A stretch of DNA of 7,204 nt from JBBDMC01 sp964441935 (GCA_964441935.1 CAYTXI010000125.1:1-7204); one strand, 5' to 3'; counted from the stretch's first letter, positions 1 to 5,599 are shown. Numbers and translations: made by a program. The notes: generated by a model from the sequence alone, not told the origin.

Positions 1-702
1 GTCATCGACAATCGCGGCGAGGAGATATTCGCCGACAAGGTCGGCGTCATGCTCGCCCGCGATCTTTCCGCGCATCATCCCGACGCGACCTTCGTCGTCG
101 ACGTCAAGTCGACTGGTTTGTTCGCCAGCGATCCGGTCCTCAAGCAACGAGGCGCAACCGCTGACTACTGGAAAACCGGCCACTCCTACATCAAGCGGCG
201 CGTCAACGAGCTTGGCGCGCTCGCCGGTTTCGAGAAGTCCGGCCACTATTTCTTCAACGCCCCCATCGGCCGCGGTTACGACGACGCGCTGGTCTCCGCC
301 ATCGCCATCCTAGACATGCTCGAGCGCAATCCTTCCCGCTCGATGGCCGATCTCAAGGAGGCGCTGCCAAAGACCTGGGGCTCGCCGACCATGTCGGCTT
401 ATTGTCCGGACGAGGAGAAGTACGCGGTCGCCGATCGCATCCGCGATCGCTTTCAGCGCATGCGTTCCGCCGGCGAGCGTGTCTGCGGCCATTCGATCGC
501 CGACCTTGTCACGGTCAACGGCGTCCGCGTCGTCACCGACGACGGCACCTGGGGCTTAGTGCGCGCTTCCTCCAACAAGCCCGAGCTGGTCGTGGTCGTC
601 GAGAGCCCGGTGTCCGAAGCACGCATGCGCGACATGTTCGCCGCCATCGACCAGGTGCTCCACGCGGAACCGTCGGTCGGCCCCTACAACCAGACGATTT
701 GA
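1..702 (+). CDS. Phosphomannomutase/phosphoglucomutase, C-terminal part (5' end outside window)
   Basis: This enzyme of the alpha-D-phosphohexomutase family interconverts hexose 1- and 6-phosphates (mannose and/or glucose) in the cytoplasm, supplying precursors for nucleotide sugars, exopolysaccharide and LPS. The frame is open from base 1 and gives 233 visible residues; the family is usually about 460-500 aa, so roughly half is missing. The first residues (VIDNRGEEIFADK) are what normally follows the DGDGDR metal loop, which would lie just upstream. Visible residues 77-85 (FEKSGHYFF) are the sugar-recognition loop, with the Glu and the SGH of the family. Residues 188-194 (RASSNKP) are the C-terminal phosphate-binding loop, followed by a LVVVVES strand. 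Family membership is clear. Whether mannose or glucose phosphate is preferred cannot be read from the sequence. The stop is 99 bp before the next start on the same strand, with two stem-loops between. Confidence 0.93.
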   Translation, partial: VIDNRGEEIFADKVGVMLARDLSAHHPDATFVVDVKSTGLFASDPVLKQRGATADYWKTGHSYIKRRVNELGALAGFEKSGHYFFNAPIGRGYDDALVSAIAILDMLERNPSRSMADLKEALPKTWGSPTMSAYCPDEEKYAVADRIRDRFQRMRSAGERVCGHSIADLVTVNGVRVVTDDGTWGLVRASSNKPELVVVVESPVSEARMRDMFAAIDQVLHAEPSVGPYNQTI

Positions 703-706
703 AGAT

Positions 707-753
707 TCGCCGGCAGACCCCGGCGACAATGCGGGCGGATTTTCCGCGCCCGC
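707..753 (+). terminator. Two tandem GC-rich stem-loops between the mutase and epimerase genes
   Basis: The first hairpin pairs TCGCCGG (707-713) with CCGGCGA (720-726) around a 6-nt loop. The second pairs GCGGGCG (731-737) with CGCCCGC (747-753) around a 9-nt loop. Both stems are perfect 7-mers and start 5 bp after the mutase stop codon. Neither is followed by a clear T-run, so a classical intrinsic terminator is not shown. They could terminate weakly, or protect the 3' end of the upstream mRNA. Confidence 0.4.
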
Positions 754-801
754 CGCCCATTCGTGTATTGTCGCGGCTCATCCGGGGAGGGGAGCTGCCA
801 A

Positions 802-1818
802 ATGACTGCAGAACCGTTCGGTATCCAGCCTGACGGCAACGAAGTCCGCGAGGTTGAGATCGCCGCCGGCGATCTCAAGGCGGTCGTCATCACCTACGGC
901 GCGGTGATCCGCGATCTGCGGCTCGACGGCATCGATCATCCGTTGGTTCTGGGCTTCGACCAGCTGGAACACTACCTCCAGCACTCGCCGTATTTCGGCG
1001 CCTTGGTCGGCCGTTCGGCCAATCGCATTGGCCGCGGGCGGATGTCGATCGACGGCAAGGCGTATCAGCTATCGTTGAACGAGAACGGCAAGCACCACCT
1101 GCACGGAGGCTTCAACGGCTTCGGCCACCGCGCTTGGCGCCTTGCCGACGCGGATTCGTCGAGCGTCACATTGGTCATCTCCAGCCCCGACGGAGAGGAG
1201 GGCTACCCCGGCGCGGTCGAGGTCACGGTCCGTTATCGCCTCGAGGCGCCGGCCACGCTCGTCGTCGAGGCCGAGGCCACGACCGATGCGCCGACGCTCG
1301 TCAACCTCGCCCAGCATTCCTATTTCAATCTCGACGATTCGCCCGATATCCTCGACCATCGCGTCGCGATCGCCGCTGAGAGCTACACGCCGACTGACGC
1401 CGACAACATTCCGACCGGCGAGATCGTCGCCGTGGCGGGCTCCGATTTCGACTTCCGCAGCATGCGGCCAATCCGGCTCATGCGCGGCGCTGACCGCGTC
1501 GCCTACGACATGAACTTCGTCATCGCCCGCGAGCGATCGGTTGAGCCCCGCCTCCACGCGCGCTTGGAGTCGCCCAGGAACGGCTTGCTGCTCACGGTGT
1601 CGTCGACCGAGCCCGGCGTCCAGTTCTACGACGGCTGTATGATGACGACTGTCCCCGTCCCGGGCCTCGGCGGCCGTCGCTACGCCGTCAACAGCGGCTG
1701 CTGTTTCGAGCCGCAAGTCTATCCCGACGCGCCCAACCATGCGGCCTTCCCGAGCGCGGTCCTGCGTCCCGGCGAGAGATACCGGCAGGTCACGCTGTAC
1801 GCCTTCTCCCGCACCTGA
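802..1818 (+). CDS. galM: Aldose 1-epimerase (galactose mutarotase family)
   Basis: The product, 338 aa, is a full-length aldose 1-epimerase, a cytoplasmic enzyme that interconverts alpha and beta anomers of galactose, glucose and related sugars. Hallmarks in order are GRSANRIG (70-77), HHLHGG (98-103), NLAQHSYFNL (168-177) with the general acid His172, YDMNFV (235-240) with the sugar-binding Asp236, and CFEPQVYPDAPN (301-312) with the general base Glu303. The family more often has ETQ where this protein has EPQ. I chose ATG 802 because a GGGGAGGGGA Shine-Dalgarno at 784-793 sits 8 bases upstream; an in-frame GTG at 763 would add 13 unconserved residues and overlap that site. No signal peptide is visible, unlike some periplasmic mutarotases. 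It may be co-transcribed with the next gene, 70 bp downstream. Exact sugar preference is not predictable here. Confidence 0.95.
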   Translation: MTAEPFGIQPDGNEVREVEIAAGDLKAVVITYGAVIRDLRLDGIDHPLVLGFDQLEHYLQHSPYFGALVGRSANRIGRGRMSIDGKAYQLSLNENGKHHLHGGFNGFGHRAWRLADADSSSVTLVISSPDGEEGYPGAVEVTVRYRLEAPATLVVEAEATTDAPTLVNLAQHSYFNLDDSPDILDHRVAIAAESYTPTDADNIPTGEIVAVAGSDFDFRSMRPIRLMRGADRVAYDMNFVIARERSVEPRLHARLESPRNGLLLTVSSTEPGVQFYDGCMMTTVPVPGLGGRRYAVNSGCCFEPQVYPDAPNHAAFPSAVLRPGERYRQVTLYAFSRT

Positions 1819-1839
1819 CCCGGCGCGACGTCGGGCTTT

Positions 1840-1872
1840 CCGCCCGCCCCGCGATCGGGCAGGATCGGGCGG
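1840..1872. repeat. Inverted repeat plus 10-bp-period direct repeat upstream of the binding-protein gene
   Basis: CCGCCCG (1840-1846) is the reverse complement of CGGGCGG (1866-1872), with a 19-nt loop. Inside it, GATCGGGC occurs twice in direct orientation (1853-1860 and 1863-1870), one helical turn apart. The element lies between the epimerase stop and the Shine-Dalgarno of the next gene. It could be an operator or an mRNA hairpin, but in DNA this GC-rich it may also be chance. Confidence 0.3.
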
Positions 1873-1888
1873 CCGGGGAGGGCGATCG

Positions 1889-2821
1889 ATGCGTCGGAGA
1901 GCGTATACCGCGGCCTTCGTGGGCCTGACGCTGGTGGCCCTTGCCGCCACGGGCCAATCGCTGCGCGCCGAATGGCGCGACGATCACCAGGTCATGCGCG
2001 TCGGCTATCTGGCGGCGTCAGGCGCCGCCTACGACCAGCTTCGCCTGGAGCCGCTCCGGGCGTACCTGGAGTCGCGGCTCGACCTCCCGGTCGAGTTGGT
2101 CCCGGCGACCACCTACGCCGCGCTGATCGACGCCCACGTCACCGATCGCGTCCAGTACGCCGTCCACACCGCCACCAGCTACGTTACCGCCGCCAGCGCC
2201 TGCGATTGCATCGAGCCGCTGGCGCTGCCGGCCGCCTTCGACGGAAGCCAGGGGTTTTATGCGGTTCTGCTGGCCCGCTCCGACGGCCCCATCCATACCA
2301 TTGCTGACGCTCAGGATTCGCGGCTTGCCGTATCGGCCGCCGATTCGATCGCCGGCCGGCTCATCCCGCTACGGGCCCTGACCTTGAGTGGCGTCGACCC
2401 AGAGGCGTTCTTTTCCGAGATTGTCGAGACCGCCAGTCCCGAGGCAGCGATCGCGGCGCTTCTCGACGGCCGCGCAGATCTGGCGGTCGGCTGGTCGAGC
2501 CTCGCCGGCGAATCGGCGACCGGATACAGCTTCGGCGTCCTCTCGCAGATGGTGCGCACCGGCGTCCTGTCGATGGACCGGGTTCGAATTGTCTGGCAGT
2601 CCCCGTTGATCCCGTTCGGCCCCCACGCGGTCCGCCGCGAGGTCCCCGACGAGATCAAGCGTCAACTTTCCGCGGCGTTGTCCGCGATGGCCGTCGAGGC
2701 CCCCGAGGCGTTCGACGCCGTCGATCGTGCCGGTATCGGTGGTGGTGGTTTCGTCGCCGTCGCCAGCGGCGACTACGCGGCGCTGGAGGGGTTGATCGCC
2801 GGATCACACGGGCGGCAGTAG
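1889..2821 (+). CDS. Periplasmic PhnD-type substrate-binding protein (phosphate/phosphonate ABC transporter family)
   Basis: This is a 310-aa exported protein of the PhnD-like periplasmic binding fold, the class that captures phosphonate, phosphite, phosphate or similar oxyanions for ABC import. Residues 1-27 form a signal peptide: a basic MRRR start, a hydrophobic core and a probable cleavage after LRA. The mature part has the family's opening strand and helix (MRVGYLAAS...LEPLRAYLESRL, about 36-64), a PVELVPATTYAALIDA segment (67-82), a TSYV segment (96-99) where relatives have GPxSY, ADSIAGRLIP (151-160) where relatives have a STSGYLLP-like ligand loop, and ADLAVGWSS (196-204). A CDC motif at 105-107 is unusual. 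ATG 1889 is preceded by GGGGAGG (1875-1881) at good spacing; starts further upstream would run into galM. No permease or ATPase gene adjoins, so ligand and partner are unknown. The ligand loops deviate enough that phosphonate specificity should not be assumed. Confidence 0.82.
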   Translation: MRRRAYTAAFVGLTLVALAATGQSLRAEWRDDHQVMRVGYLAASGAAYDQLRLEPLRAYLESRLDLPVELVPATTYAALIDAHVTDRVQYAVHTATSYVTAASACDCIEPLALPAAFDGSQGFYAVLLARSDGPIHTIADAQDSRLAVSAADSIAGRLIPLRALTLSGVDPEAFFSEIVETASPEAAIAALLDGRADLAVGWSSLAGESATGYSFGVLSQMVRTGVLSMDRVRIVWQSPLIPFGPHAVRREVPDEIKRQLSAALSAMAVEAPEAFDAVDRAGIGGGGFVAVASGDYAALEGLIAGSHGRQ

Positions 2822-2831
2822 CCGCCAGTGG

Positions 2832-3392
2832 TTATCCCGCGGTCCGTGTGACGGTATCGCTGAGCCGCGGCCGCAGGAAGAACTCGTCCCTCATGTCGAA
2901 GGAGCCGGTCAGTACGTAGCCGATGACGGGCGTATAGTCGTAGTGGACTTCCGCCGTGACCAGGTACGTATTGGGCTGCTTTATCGCTTCCGGGATTTCG
3001 ATTGCCGAGCCCTCGGCCAGCGGAGTGTCGTTGCGCGCGTCGCTCCAGTCTACCGTCGCCTTGCCCTCGTCGTCGATCGTCACACCGCTGACTCTGATGC
3101 GCAACAATCCGGTGTTATAGGGCGTGATCACCGACGCCGCCGCGTCGAGGATATTGGTCATGTCTTCGTCCGTGATCGTGCGCGACTGGGTGACTAGGTC
3201 CGCCAGCGAGCTTGTCACGTGGGTAACCTTGCGGTCGATCGTCAGTCCGTCGCTGAGCTCGAATCCGCCAAGATAGAGCACGAGCATGAACGGCAACAGC
3301 AGGGCGAATTCGACCGCCGAAACGCCGGACCGATTTGTGACCAGGCGCTGGAACCGACGCCGCAGACGGTGGCTGGGCTTGCTCATGGACAT
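2832..3392 (-). CDS. TadE-type pseudopilin, second of the pair
   Basis: The product, 186 aa, is a TadE/TadG-like minor pilin, expected to be inserted in the inner membrane and processed by the CpaA/TadV peptidase during Tad pilus assembly. After a basic N-terminus (about 1-22, many Arg), the motif SGVSAVEFALLLPFMLVLYLGG begins at residue 22. Gly23 is the likely cleavage point, Glu28 is the +5 Glu, and a single hydrophobic segment follows (about 26-43). The rest (about 50-186) is a periplasmic domain without cysteines. The start ATG at 3392 overlaps the stop of the upstream tadE gene as TGATG, which implies translational coupling; a second ATG lies two codons on, and an upstream extension would only read the neighbour in another frame. 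The stop is 10 bp from the converging binding-protein gene. It could equally be called TadF; that distinction is not safe from sequence by eye. Confidence 0.88.
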   Translation of the reverse strand: MSMSKPSHRLRRRFQRLVTNRSGVSAVEFALLLPFMLVLYLGGFELSDGLTIDRKVTHVTSSLADLVTQSRTITDEDMTNILDAAASVITPYNTGLLRIRVSGVTIDDEGKATVDWSDARNDTPLAEGSAIEIPEAIKQPNTYLVTAEVHYDYTPVIGYVLTGSFDMRDEFFLRPRLSDTVTRTAG

Positions 3393-3961
3393 CACCAGGG
3401 GAACGGTTCGTTGCGGAATGCCGCGGTGGCGGCAAGCAGGTGTTTGCCGTCGGCCATATTGGAGAGATCGAGGCCGAGCATCGACGTGAACGTCTGCCAT
3501 TCGTAGAACGCGCGGACCACGACGATGTCGCCGCCGTGACCCGGTTCGTAGGTGAAGTCGGTCAGCAGGTTGCCGTTTTCATCGACCGGTTTCGACAGGT
3601 CGATCGAATCGAAGGTCTGGTAGGTGCGCACGTCCATCACGAGGTCGGCGTCGCAGCCGAACAGCGACATCACTCGCTGACAAATCTTGTCCTTGAAGTC
3701 GTTCGCGTTGAAGCCCTGCTGCTGGGCCTGGCCCGTGCGGATCAGCCGCCCGGCATCGGCAACCGCCGTCTCCAGCGTCTGCCCGGCAAAGAACACGAGC
3801 CCCGTTTCGAGGATCGCGGCCATCAGGGCGATGAAAGGCAACGCGACGATCCCGAACTCGACCGCCGTCGCGCCGCTTTTGTCCCGCCGGAACCGGGCGA
3901 GGCCCGTCGCCACCGCGATGCGGCCGGCCAACTCCTTGGTCTTTGCAGCTACAGAGCACAT
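3392..3961 (-). CDS. TadE-type pseudopilin, first of the pair
   Basis: This is a 189-aa TadE-like pseudopilin of the Tad pilus machinery. A 29-residue basic leader (ending FRRDKSG) is followed by ATAVEFGIVALPFIALMAAILETGL. Gly30 is the probable peptidase cleavage point, Glu35 the +5 Glu, and a single membrane segment spans about 34-58. The periplasmic part contains two cysteines (Cys94 and Cys103) that could form a disulfide, and ends in FRNEPFPW. The ATG at 3961 has an AGGA (3971-3974 on this strand) about 9 bases upstream. Its TGA stop shares a base with the start of the next tadE gene, so the two products are probably made in linked amounts. The short leader and length of about 190 aa fit TadE better than TadG, which is usually much larger with a von Willebrand domain. 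No TadG gene follows. Confidence 0.9.
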   Translation of the reverse strand: MCSVAAKTKELAGRIAVATGLARFRRDKSGATAVEFGIVALPFIALMAAILETGLVFFAGQTLETAVADAGRLIRTGQAQQQGFNANDFKDKICQRVMSLFGCDADLVMDVRTYQTFDSIDLSKPVDENGNLLTDFTYEPGHGGDIVVVRAFYEWQTFTSMLGLDLSNMADGKHLLAATAAFRNEPFPW

Positions 3962-4003
3962 CGACAGAAATCCTGAGTACGCGCCTACATTGCCGCTTTG
4001 GGC

Positions 4004-4021
4004 CTGCTATCGTGTTAGCAG
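4004..4021. repeat. Small stem-loop in the tadE upstream region
   Basis: CTGCTA (4004-4009) pairs with TAGCAG (4016-4021) around a 6-nt loop. It lies 42 bp upstream of the first tadE start and 92 bp downstream of the CpaC-N-like stop. It may mark a weak transcription end or part of the tadE leader. No T-run follows on the minus strand. Confidence 0.25.
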
Positions 4022-4072
4022 CCAAGGATTGATGAACGGTTGTAGCCGCTCGGGAAAAATCGAGGAGTTCGG

Positions 4073-4087
4073 GTAAGCGTTTGCTAA
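4073..4087 (-). promoter_or_regulatory. Degenerate CtrA-like box upstream of the tadE pair
   Basis: On the minus strand the sequence reads TTAG-N7-TTAC, matching the alphaproteobacterial CtrA consensus TTAA-N7-TTAA at 6 of 8 positions, one mismatch per half. It lies about 110 bp upstream of the first tadE start. Known: CtrA activates pilin genes in Caulobacter. Inferred: similar control of the tadE genes here. A 6/8 match can occur by chance. Confidence 0.28.
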
Positions 4088-4113
4088 CCAGAAGACCGGC
4101 GCTCGTGAGCCGC

Positions 4114-4596
4114 CTATCGGCTGGCGGCTTGGTCGGACAGCGATCCGTGCGCCTCGATCTGTTCGGTAACCGACTCGAACGCCGCCGCGTTGTCGCCGAT
4201 CGCTAGGGTCGGCGAGCAATCCGGGGTGCAGCTGAAGGTCTGGCGCGAGGCGCGCCGATAGACGGTCACCACCTGATCGTCTGGCGAACCGACGGTGACG
4301 ATCTCGTCGGCGATCGCCTGACCCTCCGCGTCGAGGACGATGAGATTGGTCGACCCGAAGCTGCGGCCCGTGATGATCAGCGTCTGGTTGTCCTGGATCG
4401 TGGCGTCGGCGATCGCCGGATTGCCGATGATGACGATGTCCGCCGGCCGTGACACGCGCATGACCTTGGCCCGGTCGACCATCACCGCGATCGGTTCAGC
4501 CTTGGCCGGGATGGCGCTGGCGGCGACGGTCGTGACCAGTGCGACCAGGACGAGACCGGCCGTTCTGGCGTGCATCTGCGTGGGCGCTCGCGACAT
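4114..4596 (-). CDS. Secreted CpaC N-terminal-domain-like pilus assembly protein
   Basis: This 160-aa exported protein corresponds to the 'pilus formation protein N-terminal' domain that normally fronts the CpaC/RcpA outer-membrane secretin. A signal peptide spans 1-33 (hydrophobic core about 13-29, probable cleavage after AKA, mature EPIAVMVDRAKVMRV). The domain core is clear: ADIVIIGNPAIADATI (52-67), LIITGRSFGSTNLIVLD (73-89), then DEIVTVG. A CTPDC motif (123-127) before SPTLAIGD may form a small disulfide loop. There is no secretin domain: the frame stops about 25 residues after the domain, so the protein stands alone. ATG 4596 has GGAGGG at ideal spacing. It faces the tadE pair on the same strand, with a 152-bp gap, and diverges from the pilin genes. 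It probably sits in the periplasm next to the secretin or pilus base. That role is inference from domain and context. Confidence 0.87.
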   Translation of the reverse strand: MSRAPTQMHARTAGLVLVALVTTVAASAIPAKAEPIAVMVDRAKVMRVSRPADIVIIGNPAIADATIQDNQTLIITGRSFGSTNLIVLDAEGQAIADEIVTVGSPDDQVVTVYRRASRQTFSCTPDCSPTLAIGDNAAAFESVTEQIEAHGSLSDQAASR

Positions 4597-4647
4597 AAAA
4601 ACCCTCCGCGGGAAGTCCGCGTTGCCTGGAAGCTAGCCCGCAGATGG

Positions 4648-4662
4648 TGAACGAAGCTTTAA
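4648..4662 (-). promoter_or_regulatory. CtrA-like box upstream of the CpaC-N-like gene
   Basis: The minus strand reads TTAA-AGCTTCG-TTCA, matching TTAA-N7-TTAA at 7 of 8 positions. It ends 51 bp upstream of the ATG at 4596, where an activator near the -35 region would sit if the 5' leader is short. The consensus is established for Caulobacter and relatives; binding here is inference. Confidence 0.4.
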
Positions 4663-4835
4663 GGAATGACCCGTGCGGGAAGATATATCGGGGCCTCACC
4701 ACGCCATCAGCAGGGATTTGTACTGTGGTAAATAAAAGATTGCCTCGCAGCGTAAACAGACAATAAACGGAAAAGCAGTGAGGGAATCCAACGAGGGTAT
4801 TACGCGAAAACGTAAAGATTGACGGATGATTATTA

Positions 4836-4866
4836 TTAACAATGTGTGATTCAGGCCTAGTATAAC
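4836..4866 (+). promoter_or_regulatory. Candidate sigma70-type promoter for the Flp pilin genes
   Basis: TTAACA (4836-4841, 5/6 to the -35 consensus) and TATAAC (4861-4866, 5/6 to the -10) are separated by 19 bp, a little long. Transcription would start near 4873 and leave a leader of about 118 nt before the pilin ATG. The GTTAACTAACC just downstream could be a regulator half-site overlapping the start. Confidence 0.38.
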
Positions 4867-4990
4867 TGCCCCGCACGTTAACTAACCCTCAGGATTTTGG
4901 CGTTACGTTCGCGCTTGGTTACGGCCGCGACTAACGAGCCGCGCGTATCCGAGCCTGAGAGTTCAAACACGTGGAGTGAGGAGTTCAATC

Positions 4991-5161
4991 ATGCAGACCC
5001 TGTTTGCCCGTTTTGCCAAGGACGAGTCGGGCGCCACGGCCATCGAGTATGGCCTGATCGCCACGCTCATCGCCGTCGCTATCATCGTCGGCGCCGGCGC
5101 CGTCGGCACGCAGCTGAACGCGGTGTTCACCAGCGTCAGCACGCAGCTCGGTGCCGAGTAA
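4991..5161 (+). CDS. Flp-type major pilin, first copy
   Basis: A 56-aa Flp/Fap pilin precursor, the structural subunit of Tad (type IVc) pili. Residues 1-14 (MQTLFARFAKDESG) are a short leader with basic residues. CpaA-type cleavage after Gly14 would release a 42-residue mature pilin starting ATAIEYGLIATL, with the hallmark Glu19 (+5) and Tyr20 (+6), then a hydrophobic helix and the tail QLNAVFTSVSTQLGAE. The start ATG 4991 is fixed by GAGGAG (4978-4983) with a 7-base gap; an in-frame start at 4976 would hide that site and lengthen the leader. It is the first gene after the AT-rich region and so is probably the most strongly expressed gene of the locus. A hairpin follows the stop at 22 bp, and a paralogue lies 93 bp downstream. 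Confidence 0.96.
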   Translation: MQTLFARFAKDESGATAIEYGLIATLIAVAIIVGAGAVGTQLNAVFTSVSTQLGAE

Positions 5162-5182
5162 TCGGATCAATGTCTGACCCGC

Positions 5183-5212
5183 ACGCCGCGCGGCGTTGTC
5201 GTCGCGCGGCGT
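5183..5212 (+). repeat. Perfect 10-bp stem-loop between the two pilin genes
   Basis: ACGCCGCGCG (5183-5192) is exactly complementary to CGCGCGGCGT (5203-5212), with a 10-nt loop. It lies 21 bp after the first pilin stop. No T-run follows, so it is more likely an mRNA 3'-end stabiliser or partial attenuator than a full intrinsic terminator. Either would make the first pilin more abundant than the genes downstream. Confidence 0.6.
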
Positions 5213-5254
5213 CAGAACCTCCGACTGCCGAGGCCGAAATAAGGGATTTTTGCG

Positions 5255-5419
5255 ATGAGACTGCTTGCTAGTCTTGTGTGCGACGAGTCGGGTGCCACGT
5301 CCATCGAGTACGCCCTGATCGCCTCTCTGCTGAGCGTCGTCATTGTGGTCGGCGCGGCCGCGGTCGGCACGCAGTTGAACGTCATATTCACCGACATCAG
5401 CACCAGCTTCGGCGAATAG
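5255..5419 (+). CDS. Flp-type pilin, second divergent copy (54 aa)
   Basis: A complete second Flp pilin precursor, short enough to be missed by length cut-offs. It begins MRLLASLVCDESG, with predicted cleavage after Gly13, giving a 41-residue mature form ATSIEYALIASLLSVVIVVG...GTQLNVIFTDISTSFGE. Glu18 (+5) and Tyr19 (+6) are present. By eye about 27 of 41 mature positions match the first pilin, with most changes conservative, so this is an old duplication under selection rather than a recent copy or decaying gene. The leader differs: it has a cysteine at residue 9 and only one basic residue. AAGGGA (5241-5246) lies 8 bases before the ATG. It could be a minor pilin mixed into the fibre or an alternative major pilin. 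The family is certain; its separate role is not. Confidence 0.93.
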   Translation: MRLLASLVCDESGATSIEYALIASLLSVVIVVGAAAVGTQLNVIFTDISTSFGE

Positions 5420-5599
5420 CCGCCACCGGTCGCCACGCTTCCCGCCCGCCGGCGTACCCCGCGCCGCAGCATTTGAACCCGGCCCGGCCGTTTCCGGCGC
5501 TGTTTCCAGGCATTCTCTTGCTGCGGTTCAGTCTGTCTTAAACATCCGCCGCTAGAACCAGCGCGAGCAGCAATCGGGGCTCGGGGCTTGGTCGTGGTG

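Larger units (their letters stand above)
4597..4990. promoter_or_regulatory. 394-bp divergent intergenic region with AT-rich core (pilin / CpaC-N promoters)
   Basis: I see no gene here. By hand count 4681-4860 is about 43% G+C, and 4801-4860 about 37%, far below the flanking genes. Contents: a CtrA-like box (4648-4662), a candidate sigma70 promoter for the pilin (4836-4866), a GTTAAC palindrome followed by TAACC (4877-4887), and five copies of CGTAA/TTACG between 4751 and 4923. The AT-rich core and its placement between divergent pilus genes make it the obvious control region for both sides. Confidence 0.7.

Noticed and set aside
763..801. GTG 763 as the start of galM
   Set aside because: It would put the strong GGGGAGGGGA ribosome site inside the coding region and add residues with no family similarity; ATG 802 fits better.
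1069..1950. A 293-codon minus-strand open frame opposite galM
   Set aside because: Arg/Gly/Ala-rich antisense translation of a clearly conserved gene; no recognisable motif.
3393..3500. Upstream extension of the second tadE gene to 3500
   Set aside because: The added residues are an out-of-frame reading of the first tadE gene. The TGATG stop-start overlap at 3392 explains the start.
4496..4876. A 126-codon minus-strand open frame crossing the AT-rich intergenic region
   Set aside because: Its C-terminal half is an out-of-frame reading of the CpaC-N-like gene, its N-terminal half resembles no family I know, and it would occupy the promoter region. It has no good Shine-Dalgarno.
4897..5271. 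A 124-codon plus-strand open frame over the first pilin
   Set aside because: It reads the pilin gene in another frame and is rich in Arg and His, typical of shadow frames in GC-rich DNA.
5420..5599. Possible terminator or promoter between the second pilin and cpaA
   Set aside because: I found only GC-rich partial inverted repeats and no -10/-35 pair or T-run convincing enough to list.
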